This document shows, piece by piece, positions 1 through 7,572 of a stretch of 26,829 nucleotides of DNA; position 1 is the first letter of the stretch; every line of letters begins with the position of its first letter. The DNA is taken from assembly GCA_002331565.1 (NCBI GenBank), contig DCZC01000103.1, positions 19,331-46,159 of the forward strand, read 5' to 3'. Under the pieces are notes generated by a model. It saw only the letters and a program-made list of their open reading frames with translations. It ran no database searches and had not been told where the DNA came from. Source of the stretch: Gemmatimonas sp. UBA2094. Lineage in GTDB: Bacteria; Gemmatimonadota; Gemmatimonadetes; Gemmatimonadales; Gemmatimonadaceae. Position numbers and translations under genes: made by a program.

Positions 1-1
1 G

Positions 2-49
2 TACCAGCAAATCGTGTCCACCTCCCGCTTGCCGAACGATGCCAAGTAG
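2..49 (+). CDS. nuoM: 3' end of a probable nuoM (complex I subunit M), partial
   Basis: An open frame enters from the left edge and ends at a TAG (47-49), giving a 15-residue tail that ends in RLPNDAK. It overlaps the first possible ATG of nuoN by 11 bases, or ends 16 bases before the preferred nuoN start. Too little is present to recognise the protein from sequence. The name rests on the near-universal order nuoL-nuoM-nuoN in bacterial complex I operons, so it is an inference from position. Confidence 0.4.
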   Translation, partial: YQQIVSTSRLPNDAK

Positions 50-1439
50 TGAGGCGCTTCGTGCCATGCTTCCCGAGCACCTGCTGCTCGTGGGGCTCAT
101 GCTGCTCATCGTGACGGCTCTCGTGCGGGGCATGCGCCAGCTCGCCTTTCCGCTGGCGCTCGGTGTCATCGCCGCCGCGTCCGGTACGGCGTTCTGGCTG
201 GCCGCGTCGGGGCTGAGCGCCGAGCCGTTCCCGGGGCATTTCGTGGTGTCGCCCGCCGTCCTGACGGTGAAGGGGGCGCTCCTCGCTCTGGCATTGCCGG
301 TGCTGCTCATGTCGCGCAGCGAGTTCGGCCGTGAGGGGCTCGGGAGTTCCGAATTCCCCACGCTGCTCGTCGCGTCGCTCTACGGGCTCAGCCTGCTCCC
401 CTCGGCGGTGAGTGCGCTGGTGCTGTTCCTCGGATTGGAGATGATGTCCATTCCGGTGTATGCGCTCATCGTGCTGGCGTTCCGCCGACCGCAGTCCGCC
501 GAGTCGGCGCTCAAGTACCTCGTGCTCAGCGGTGCCGCTTCGGCCACGTTGCTCATGGGAATTTCGCTGGTGTACGGTACCACTGGATCGATGGACGTGT
601 CGGCCTATCGTGATGCCGTCCTGCAGTCGGATCTGCTGGCGCGTACCGGTGTGGTGCTGGTGTTGCTGGCGCTGTTCCTCAAAGCGGCCGTCGTGCCGTT
701 CCACGCGTGGGCCCCGGATACCTACGAGGGCGCCAGCGTTCCGGTCACCGCGTACATGGCCACCCTGTCCAAGGCCGCCGTGCTCGTGGTGGCGGTGCGG
801 TTTTTCGACGGAGTGAATGTGTCGGGGAGCATGGTAGGTCTGCTCGCGCTGCTGCCCCTCGTGAGCATCGTGTGGGGCAACATCGCCGCCATCCGACAGA
901 CGAATCTGCGCCGCATGATCGCGTACTCAAGCATCGCGCATGCGGGCTATCTGTTCTATGCCTTCCTCGGTTCGAGTGAAGGGCGCCTCGAGGCCGTCAC
1001 TTTCTACATCATTGTGTATTCGGCGGCCAATCTCCTCGCGTTCGCCGTGCTGCCAACGCATGCGGATGATGCCGTACGTGACCGCATGGAGACGTTGGAC
1101 GGCTTGTTTCACCGAGATCCCATGGCGGCGTCGCTTATTGCCGTGGCGATGTTCTCGCTGGCTGGCCTGCCGCCGTTTCCCGGTTTCACGGCGAAGTTTC
1201 TGATCTTCAAGAGTGTGATGGCAGCGGGCTACAGTACGTATGCCGTGCTTGGGCTCGTGGGCAGTTTTCTCGGTCTGTACTTCTACCTCCGTGTGATTCA
1301 GCGGATGTTCATGCAGCCGTCCACAGCGGTCGCCTCCGGTGCGGCCGGGCAGGCACTTGGCAGAGCTGCCGGTGTGCTGTGCCTTGCGGCGACGGCGGTG
1401 CTCATGATCGTACCCGGCTGGGTACTCGACTTCATCTGA
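39..1439 (+). CDS. nuoN: NADH-quinone oxidoreductase subunit N
   Basis: This is an antiporter-like membrane subunit of respiratory complex I, part of the proton-pumping arm in the inner membrane. The protein is almost entirely hydrophobic, with about 13-14 membrane segments over 466 residues, normal for NuoN. Residues known to matter in the family are in place: Glu134 in LGLEMMS, Lys159, Lys215 in FLKAAVVPFHAWAPD, Lys245 in ATLSKAAV and Lys386 in GFTAKFLIFK. The conserved YSSIAHAGY segment is at 296-304. The first ATG is at 39, but an ATG at 66 (protein 457 residues) has a GAGG at 51-54 about 11 bases upstream and lies just after the preceding stop, so it may be the true start. A malic enzyme gene begins one base after its TGA, so the two are probably co-transcribed. 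Confidence 0.95.
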   Translation: MPSSEALRAMLPEHLLLVGLMLLIVTALVRGMRQLAFPLALGVIAAASGTAFWLAASGLSAEPFPGHFVVSPAVLTVKGALLALALPVLLMSRSEFGREGLGSSEFPTLLVASLYGLSLLPSAVSALVLFLGLEMMSIPVYALIVLAFRRPQSAESALKYLVLSGAASATLLMGISLVYGTTGSMDVSAYRDAVLQSDLLARTGVVLVLLALFLKAAVVPFHAWAPDTYEGASVPVTAYMATLSKAAVLVVAVRFFDGVNVSGSMVGLLALLPLVSIVWGNIAAIRQTNLRRMIAYSSIAHAGYLFYAFLGSSEGRLEAVTFYIIVYSAANLLAFAVLPTHADDAVRDRMETLDGLFHRDPMAASLIAVAMFSLAGLPPFPGFTAKFLIFKSVMAAGYSTYAVLGLVGSFLGLYFYLRVIQRMFMQPSTAVASGAAGQALGRAAGVLCLAATAVLMIVPGWVLDFI

Positions 1440-1440
1440 C

Positions 1441-3078
1441 GTGACTGAACTTCTGGTAAACAAGCGCGGCGCCGCGCTTCTCCAAGACCCCGCGCTCAAC
1501 AAGGGTACGGCTTTCACCGAGGCCGAGCGCGCCGCGCTCGGCCTGCGTGGCCTGCTGCCCCCGCGTGTGATGACGCAGGACGAGCAGCTCGAGCGCATGC
1601 TTCCTGGCGTTCGTGGTCGCCCCACGCCGCTCGATCAGTACACCTACCTCATGGCGCTGCACGATCGCAACGTGACCCTGTTTTACCGTCTGGTGATGGA
1701 TCATCTCGAGGAGATGATGCCCATCCTCTACACCCCGACCGTGGGACAGGCGTGTCAGGAGTTCGGGCGCATCTTCCGGCGCAGTCGTGGGCTGTACATC
1801 ACGGCCGACGATGCCGGAAACGTGCGTGAGATTCTGGCCAACTGGACGCACGATGACGTGCGCATGATCGTCGTGACCGACGGAGAGCGCATCCTCGGAC
1901 TTGGTGATCTCGGTGCGAATGGCATGGGCATCCCCATCGGCAAGCTCACGCTCTACACTGCGTGCGCCGGTATTCCACCGATGCATTGCCTGCCCATCAC
2001 CATCGATGTGGGCACCGACAACACGCAACTGCGCGAGAGCGCCTCGTATATGGGAATGCGGCAGCCGCGCCTGCGTGGTCCGGCCTACGACGCGCTCATG
2101 GACGAATTCGTCGAGGCGGTGCAGGAGCGGTTTCCGCAGGTCTGTCTGCAGTTCGAGGACTTCGGGAACCACAATGCGTTTACGCTGCTCGACAAGTGGC
2201 GCAATCGCATCTGCACCTTCAACGATGACATTCAGGGCACGGCCTCTGTCGCGCTCGCCGGGCTCTTTTCGGCATCCCGGGTAACCGGCACGGCGCTCAA
2301 GGACATGCGCCTGCTTTTCCTCGGTGCCGGTGAGGCGGGCATCGGTATCGGGGATCTCGTGGTGGAAGCCATGATGGAGGAAGGGCTTTCCCGGGCCGAT
2401 GCGCGGTCGCGCTGCTGGTTCATGGATTCGAAGGGGCTTGTCGTGAAGTCGCGTACGGACCTCGCTGGCCACAAGCAGCCCTATGCGCACGCCCACGAGC
2501 CCGTTCCCACCTTCCTCGACGCGGTGGAAAGCATCAAGCCGCATGCCATCATCGGCGTGTCGGGGATGCCCGGTACCTTCACGGCCCCCGTGCTCGCAGC
2601 GATGGCCCGCCACAACGAGCGTCCCATCGTGATGGCGCTCAGCAATCCCACCAGCAAGGCCGAGTGCACCGCCCGTGAGGCCTACGCGAGCACCGACGGC
2701 CGGGCCGTGTTCGCCAGCGGCAGTCCGTTCGCACCGGTGTCGCACAAGGGACGCACGCACGTGCCAGGGCAGGGGAACAACGCCTATATCTTCCCCGGCG
2801 TCGGCCTTGGCGTGATGGTGGCCGACTCGTCGCGCGTGACCGACGAGATGTTCGCGGCGGCGGCACGTACGCTCGCGGGCACCGTGAACGAGGACGACCT
2901 GGCGATGGGGCGCATCTATCCCAGCCTGTCGCGCATCCGAGACGTATCGAAGGCGATCGCCGTGGAGGTGGCGCGGATCGCGTACGATCGCGGACTCGCC
3001 CGGGCGCCGCGGCCGGACGATCTTCACGCGGCCGTTGCCAATGCAATGTACGAGCCGGTGTATCCGCTGTATGCGTGA
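1441..3078 (+). CDS. maeA: NAD-dependent malic enzyme (large MaeA/SfcA type)
   Basis: It catalyses oxidative decarboxylation of malate to pyruvate and CO2, forming NADH (or NADPH), in the cytoplasm. The 545-residue length fits the large bacterial and mitochondrial class. Visible motifs are LYTPTVGQACQ (96-106) with the catalytic Tyr97, GLGDLGANGMGIPIGKL (153-169) with the catalytic Lys168, the metal ligands Glu239-Asp240 in QFEDFGNHNAF and Asp263 in TFNDDIQGTA (the family signature), the nucleotide-binding loop FLGAGEAGIG (293-302), and ALSNPTSKAE later. The start is GTG at 1441, directly after the nuoN stop (TGA, one base, GTG), so translation is probably coupled or re-initiating. NAD preference is inferred from class, not proven. 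A long hairpin follows about 40 bases after the stop. Confidence 0.95.
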   Translation: MTELLVNKRGAALLQDPALNKGTAFTEAERAALGLRGLLPPRVMTQDEQLERMLPGVRGRPTPLDQYTYLMALHDRNVTLFYRLVMDHLEEMMPILYTPTVGQACQEFGRIFRRSRGLYITADDAGNVREILANWTHDDVRMIVVTDGERILGLGDLGANGMGIPIGKLTLYTACAGIPPMHCLPITIDVGTDNTQLRESASYMGMRQPRLRGPAYDALMDEFVEAVQERFPQVCLQFEDFGNHNAFTLLDKWRNRICTFNDDIQGTASVALAGLFSASRVTGTALKDMRLLFLGAGEAGIGIGDLVVEAMMEEGLSRADARSRCWFMDSKGLVVKSRTDLAGHKQPYAHAHEPVPTFLDAVESIKPHAIIGVSGMPGTFTAPVLAAMARHNERPIVMALSNPTSKAECTAREAYASTDGRAVFASGSPFAPVSHKGRTHVPGQGNNAYIFPGVGLGVMVADSSRVTDEMFAAAARTLAGTVNEDDLAMGRIYPSLSRIRDVSKAIAVEVARIAYDRGLARAPRPDDLHAAVANAMYEPVYPLYA

Positions 3079-3118
3079 TGCGTCTCCGCGGGGCCACCGA
3101 GGCCACTGAAAACCACGG

Positions 3119-3196
3119 ACTGGCACTGCAAACTACAAACTCCCCGCCCGGACGAGATCTCGTTCAGGCGGGGAGTTCGTGGTTTGTAGTGTCAGT
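3119..3196. terminator. 78-nt inverted repeat between convergent maeA and mobA
   Basis: Left arm 3119-3148 pairs with right arm 3167-3196 at 26 of 30 positions. Three of the four mismatches are G-U pairs in plus-strand RNA. The 18 bases between the arms contain a perfect 12-bp palindrome (ACGAGATCTCGT), so the stem runs on with almost no loop. It lies between genes that converge and could stop transcription both ways. A short T run (TTTT) follows about five bases after the stem in the mobA direction; no T run follows in the maeA direction. The mobA stop codon lies inside the right arm. Confidence 0.7.
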
Positions 3197-3210
3197 TGTC
3201 AGTGCTCAGT
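3125..3210. repeat. Degenerate 7-bp-phased tandem words
   Basis: Left of the palindrome are three consecutive heptamers: ACTGCAA, ACTACAA, ACTCCCC (3125-3145). Right of it five follow in phase: TTCGTGG, TTTGTAG, TGTCAGT, TGTCAGT, GCTCAGT (3176-3210). The last ones encode the C-terminal tail of MobA on the other strand. The copies are imperfect, so this is a pattern seen by eye. It resembles in style the short tandemly repeated heptamers known from heterocystous cyanobacteria, without any claim of kinship. Confidence 0.5.
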
Positions 3211-3779
3211 CTCGTCAACGCATCAGTGGTGTTCACGTTCGTGAACGAGTTCGCGATGTCTCGCATATCTGCGGCTCGCGCGCCCACCCTCGCCAGCCAA
3301 CCATGCACCGACCGCGCGCTCCCGTCGAGATATGTGGTCAGTGATCTGCAGGCCGACGTACGTACCAGCAGGAAGAGATACTGCTTCCGCTCGCCGTCGT
3401 TTGGATACACGGCAACGACCTCGTCCTGCAACGCTGCCGCCAGCCGCGACACGAGACCGGCGTCGAGCCGCGGCGCGTCCCCGGGGCAGCAGAAGAGCCA
3501 CGGTGTGGTCACATGACGGGCGACGGTGGCGAGCCCGCCGAGTGGACCGAGCCCGGGCACGTCATCGCTGACCACCGGATGACCGAGCGCACGGTACGCA
3601 TCGAGTTCCCGGTTGGCGCTGACGATGACGTGCCCGACCTGCGGGAGTAGCCGGTCGAGGACATGCGCCAGCAGCGGTCTGTCGTGCAACGGCACCAGCG
3701 GTTTCTCCACGCCGCCCATGCGGCGCCCCTCGCCGCCACAGAGCACCACGCCGGTAACGTCCCGCGGCGGAATCAGCAC
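3192..3779 (-). CDS. mobA: Molybdenum cofactor guanylyltransferase MobA
   Basis: It transfers GMP from GTP to molybdopterin to give the guanine dinucleotide form of the cofactor used by formate dehydrogenases of the DMSO-reductase family. The 195-residue protein has the nucleotidyltransferase P-loop-like motif LCGGEGRRMGGVEKPL (13-28), SDDVPGLGPLGGL (71-83), the metal-binding aspartate in CPGDAP (Asp101) and the late FTNVNT motif. The start is GTG at 3779, 16 bases after the fdsD stop, making it the last gene of the fds run; its product is needed by FdsA. The last codons and the stop lie in the heptamer hairpin, so the tail LSTDN is probably repeat-derived. Confidence 0.93.
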   Translation of the reverse strand: MLIPPRDVTGVVLCGGEGRRMGGVEKPLVPLHDRPLLAHVLDRLLPQVGHVIVSANRELDAYRALGHPVVSDDVPGLGPLGGLATVARHVTTPWLFCCPGDAPRLDAGLVSRLAAALQDEVVAVYPNDGERKQYLFLLVRTSACRSLTTYLDGSARSVHGWLARVGARAADMRDIANSFTNVNTTDALTRLSTDN

Positions 3780-3795
3780 GGTTGCACCGCTCTGC

Positions 3796-4032
3796 TCAGC
3801 CGTCGTCTTCGCCGTTCGGCCGCAATCCGGCCGCCGCTTTGAGCACCAGCGGATGCACCGGCGTCTCGCTTGGGACGAGGCCGTTGGTTACCACCAGCAG
3901 ATCCTTGCGCATGGTCGGCGGCCAGAATTTCACGAGATGGTCGCGGATGCCTTCCACCGCGTCCTCCTCCGGATACACCGAAAAGAACTGGGCGATCTGG
4001 TTGGCCATCCGTACGATGTCGTCGTCCTGCAT
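3796..4032 (-). CDS. fdsD: Formate dehydrogenase subunit delta (FdsD)
   Basis: This 78-residue protein starts MQDDDIVRMANQIAQFF and continues with YPEEDAVEGIRDHLVKFW and MRKDL, the pattern of the small FdsD family. In NAD-linked molybdenum formate dehydrogenases FdsD assists assembly or stability of the complex; its exact role is not settled. The ATG at 4032-4030 follows the fdhD stop by two bases, so the genes are coupled. Longer in-frame reading upstream runs antisense-like through fdhD and is not real. The order fdsG-B-A-C-D matches the well-known fds operon of Cupriavidus necator. Confidence 0.88.
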   Translation of the reverse strand: MQDDDIVRMANQIAQFFSVYPEEDAVEGIRDHLVKFWPPTMRKDLLVVTNGLVPSETPVHPLVLKAAAGLRPNGEDDG

Positions 4033-4034
4033 GC

Positions 4035-4817
4035 TCACTCGGTGGAGAACTTGAGGCTGGAAACGGGAAAGCGCACGACCTCGAACCGGTCGCCGCGCCG
4101 CAGCGTACTGGCCAGCGGAACACCCAGTGCGGTACTCCACTGGAGCGCCATGGTGGTGGGTGCGCTGATGGTCGCGAGCAACTGCGCGTTCGTGACCGAT
4201 GTCTTGTACACCAGTTCGTAGCTGCATCGGCTGCTCATCACCACGAAGCCGGGTTCGTGCAGACGGTTCGCCTCTGCCAGGGCGCCCACGAGTTTGTCGA
4301 GGGCGTTGTGACGCCCCACATCCTCGCGTACGAGCAGCACCTCGCCGGACATATCGCACCATGCGGCGGCATGCACGGAGTGCGACGTGGCGTTGAGCGG
4401 CTGATGGGCCGGCATCTCGCGGAGGCCGCGCAGCACCGCGTCGTCGGATACGTTTATGCACGCCTCACGCGACACCGGGCGCCGCCCATGCAACTGGGCC
4501 AGCGATTCGACGCCGCACGCCCCACAGCCACTATTGCCCAATACCGATCGTGCGCCCAGTCGCTCCGTGCGCAGCGCCTCGGGCGTGATGTGCACCGCTA
4601 TTTGCAGGTCACCGAGCCAGCCGGTCACGTCGAGGCGCTCGATGCCGTCGGGTCGCGTCAGCACCTGCTCCGTGAGCAGCAGCCCACGGGCGAGGTCCTC
4701 GAGATCGGCCGGCGTGGCCAGCATTACGGTGAACGGCGCGCCATTCACCGTGACCTGCACGGGGACCTCGGCCGCGATGTCCCACGTCCCCTCGGTGCCG
4801 CCGATGGTGATCGGCAC
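4035..4817 (-). CDS. fdhD: Formate dehydrogenase accessory sulfurtransferase FdhD/FdsC
   Basis: It passes sulfur (from a cysteine desulfurase) to the bis-MGD cofactor before insertion into formate dehydrogenase, a step needed for activity. The 260-residue protein shows the conserved pair Cys98 and Cys101 in NSGCGACG (E. coli Cys121 and Cys124) and the signature VREDVGRHNALDKL (163-176). SSRCSYELVYK follows. The GTG start at 4817 lies about 30 bases after the fdsA stop and no strong ribosome site is visible, so translation may depend on read-on from fdsA. An equivalent gene is called fdsC in fds operons. Confidence 0.94.
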   Translation of the reverse strand: MPITIGGTEGTWDIAAEVPVQVTVNGAPFTVMLATPADLEDLARGLLLTEQVLTRPDGIERLDVTGWLGDLQIAVHITPEALRTERLGARSVLGNSGCGACGVESLAQLHGRRPVSREACINVSDDAVLRGLREMPAHQPLNATSHSVHAAAWCDMSGEVLLVREDVGRHNALDKLVGALAEANRLHEPGFVVMSSRCSYELVYKTSVTNAQLLATISAPTTMALQWSTALGVPLASTLRRGDRFEVVRFPVSSLKFSTE

Positions 4818-4848
4818 CGACGCGTGGGTGGCCGGCGCGCCCGCGACG

Positions 4849-7572
4849 TCAGTCGACAGGGTGCACCTCCACCGCCGTCACCTTGTACTCGGGGCAGTTG
4901 GTGGCCCAGTCGGAGAACTCGGTAGTGACCACGTTGGCGGCGTTCTCGGGGTGGTGGAACGTGGTATACACCACGCCTTCCGGGACCCGGTCACTCACGT
5001 GCGCGTGCAGGGTGATGGCGCCCTTGCGGCTTTGCAGCATGACCCCGTCTCCGTCGGCAATACCGCGCACCTCGGCATCATGCGGATGCATTTCCAGCAC
5101 GTCCTCGGCATGCCACACTGAATTGGCGGTACGACGCGTCGCGGTGCCCACATTGTACTGCGACAGGATGCGCCCCGTGGTGAGCAGGAGCGGGAAGCGG
5201 CGGTTCGAGCGCTCCTCGGTGGGCACGTACTGGGTGACGAGGAATCGTCCACGTCCGCGCACGAACTGTTCCTCGTGCATGATGCGCGTGCCCTGGGGCT
5301 TGTCGGCGGTGCAGGGCCACTGCACGCTCCCTACGCGATCGAGGTACGCGAAGGACACGCCGGAAAAAGTGGGCGTCAGGGTCGCGATTTCGTCCATGAT
5401 CTCGGCCGCTGACCCATACTGCATGGGATAGCCCATCTCGGTGGCGAGACGGCACACGGCCTCCCACTCACTCAGTCCGGTGCGCGGGGGCATGGCCGGC
5501 CGCACCCGGTTGATGCGACGCTCGGCGTTCGTAAAGGTGCCGTCCTTCTCGAGAAACGCGGTGCCCGGAAGGAACACGTGCGCGTACTTGGCGGTCTCGT
5601 TGAGGAAGAGATCCTGGACCACCACGCACTCCATCGCCCGCAATGCCTCGGTAACGTGCTGCGTATTGGGGTCGGACTGCGCGATGTCCTCACCCTGGAT
5701 GAACATCCCGCGGAATTGGCCCGTGATTGCCATGGCAAGCATGTTGGGAATGCGCAGCCCGGGCTCGGGGTCGAGCGCCACGTTCCACGCGTTCTCGAAG
5801 AGCCCGCGCGTCACGTCGTCGGAGATATGACGGTAGCCGGGCAGTTCGTGCGGAAACGACCCCATGTCACACGAGCCTTGCACGTTGTTCTGGCCGCGCA
5901 GTGGATTCACACCGGTGCCTTCGCGCCCGATCTGACCGGCCACCATGGCGAGGTTGGCGATGCCGAGCACCATGGTGCTTCCCTGGCTGTGCTCCGTTAC
6001 GCCGAGGCCGTAGTAGATGGCTGCATTGCCGCCGGTGGCGTACAACCGCGCCGCTACCCGGATCTCCGCGGCCGGCACCCCGGTGAAGACCTCGGTCGCT
6101 TCGGGGGATTGTTCCGGCTGCGCGATGAAGGAGCGCCACTGGTCGAAGCTGCGCGCGTCGCAGCGGCTGCTCACGAACGGCTCGTTCACCAGTCCCTCGG
6201 TGACGATCACGTGGGCCATGGCATTGATGACCGCCACGTTGGTGCCGGGGCGCAGCTGCAGGTGGTGCGCGGCCCGGATGTGCGGCGAACGCACGAGGTC
6301 GATGCGGCGCGGATCGATGACGATGAGCTTCGCGCCCTGACGCAGCCGCCGCTTCATGCGCGCGGCGAACACCGGATGCGCATCGGTGGGGTTGGCGCCG
6401 ATCACGACGATTACGTCGGCGTGAGCCACGCTCTTGAAATCCTGCGTGCCGGCCGCCGTGCCGAACGTCTGCTTGAGCCCGTATCCCGTGGGGGAGTGAC
6501 ACACCCGCGCGCAGGTGTCGATGTTGTTGTTGCCGAAAGCAGCACGGATCATCTTCTGCACCACGTACACTTCCTCGTTGGTGCAGCGCGAACTCGATAC
6601 GCCGCCGATGGCATCACGGCCATGGCGCCGCTGGATGCTGATGAACCGGCGGGCCGCAAAGCCAATGGCCTCGTCCCACGACACTGCCTGCCATGGATCA
6701 CCGATGTGCTCGCGCACCATCGGCTTGAGAACGCGGTCGGTATGCGTGGCGTACCCCCACGCGAAGCGCCCCTTCACACACGAGTGCCCTTCATTGGCAC
6801 CACCGTCCATGGCCGGCACCATGCGCACCACATCGTTCCCCTTCATCTGCGCTTCGAAGGAGCAGCCCACGCCGCAGTAGGCACAGGTGGTCTTCACCGT
6901 GCGCTCGGGTTGACCGGCCTCGATCACCGTCTTCTCGGTGAGCGTCGCCGTTGGGCAGGCCTGCACGCACGCGCCGCAGGATACGCACTCGCTGGCGAGG
7001 AAGCCCTCGTTCATGCCGGCGCTCACCTTCGATGCAAACCCCCGATCGGTGATGCTGAGCGCGAACGTTCCCTGGATCTCGTCGCAGGCGCGTACGCAGC
7101 GCGAGCACACGATGCACTTGGACGGATCGAAGGTGAAGTAGGGGTTGCTTTCGTCCTTTTCGGCGACGAGATGGCTGGCGCCGTCCATGCCGTACCGTAC
7201 CTCGCGCAATCCCACCGCACCGGCCATGTCCTGCAGTTCGCAGTCGCCATTGGCGGCGCAGGTGAGACAGTCGAGGGGGTGGTCGGAGATGTACAACTCC
7301 ATCACGTTGCGACGGACGCGCGCCACCTGCGGTGTCTGCGTACGCACCACCATGCCGGGCTCCACTGGTGTCGTACACGAGGCGGGAAGGCCACGCCGGC
7401 CGTCCACCTGCACGATGCACAGCCGGCACGAGCCGAACGACTTGAGCGAGTCGGTCGCACACAACTTGGCGATATCCACGCCCACGGTGCGGGCGGCCTG
7501 CATGATGCTGGTACCGGACGCCACCCGGACCGGCATTCCATCGACGGTGAGGTCGATCATGTGATCACTCAT
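4849..7572 (-). CDS. fdsA: NAD-dependent formate dehydrogenase, catalytic subunit alpha
   Basis: This is the molybdenum (or tungsten) bis-MGD subunit that oxidises formate to CO2 and passes electrons to FdsGB and NAD; such enzymes can also reduce CO2. The 907 residues hold, in order: an N-terminal [2Fe-2S] domain (Cys38, 49, 52, 66); a NuoG-like His98-Cys102-Cys105-Cys111 [4Fe-4S] site; two ferredoxin clusters (Cys153/156/159/163 and Cys196/199/202/206); the cofactor-domain cluster (Cys230/233/237/265); and the catalytic Cys358-His359 in CARVCHSPT. A C-terminal dinucleotide-binding domain follows. Cysteine, not selenocysteine, is the active-site ligand. The start ATG at 7572 overlaps the fdsB stop as ATGA, which rules out the longer open frame upstream. 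Confidence 0.96.
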   Translation of the reverse strand: MSDHMIDLTVDGMPVRVASGTSIMQAARTVGVDIAKLCATDSLKSFGSCRLCIVQVDGRRGLPASCTTPVEPGMVVRTQTPQVARVRRNVMELYISDHPLDCLTCAANGDCELQDMAGAVGLREVRYGMDGASHLVAEKDESNPYFTFDPSKCIVCSRCVRACDEIQGTFALSITDRGFASKVSAGMNEGFLASECVSCGACVQACPTATLTEKTVIEAGQPERTVKTTCAYCGVGCSFEAQMKGNDVVRMVPAMDGGANEGHSCVKGRFAWGYATHTDRVLKPMVREHIGDPWQAVSWDEAIGFAARRFISIQRRHGRDAIGGVSSSRCTNEEVYVVQKMIRAAFGNNNIDTCARVCHSPTGYGLKQTFGTAAGTQDFKSVAHADVIVVIGANPTDAHPVFAARMKRRLRQGAKLIVIDPRRIDLVRSPHIRAAHHLQLRPGTNVAVINAMAHVIVTEGLVNEPFVSSRCDARSFDQWRSFIAQPEQSPEATEVFTGVPAAEIRVAARLYATGGNAAIYYGLGVTEHSQGSTMVLGIANLAMVAGQIGREGTGVNPLRGQNNVQGSCDMGSFPHELPGYRHISDDVTRGLFENAWNVALDPEPGLRIPNMLAMAITGQFRGMFIQGEDIAQSDPNTQHVTEALRAMECVVVQDLFLNETAKYAHVFLPGTAFLEKDGTFTNAERRINRVRPAMPPRTGLSEWEAVCRLATEMGYPMQYGSAAEIMDEIATLTPTFSGVSFAYLDRVGSVQWPCTADKPQGTRIMHEEQFVRGRGRFLVTQYVPTEERSNRRFPLLLTTGRILSQYNVGTATRRTANSVWHAEDVLEMHPHDAEVRGIADGDGVMLQSRKGAITLHAHVSDRVPEGVVYTTFHHPENAANVVTTEFSDWATNCPEYKVTAVEVHPVD

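Noticed and set aside
1432..3126. A 564-codon minus-strand open frame opposite maeA
   Set aside because: Antisense shadow of malic enzyme codons; no family resemblance.
6490..6510. Possible selenocysteine (UGA) at the formate dehydrogenase active site
   Set aside because: The active-site codon encodes cysteine (CARVCHSPT) and the frame is uninterrupted, so no recoding is needed.
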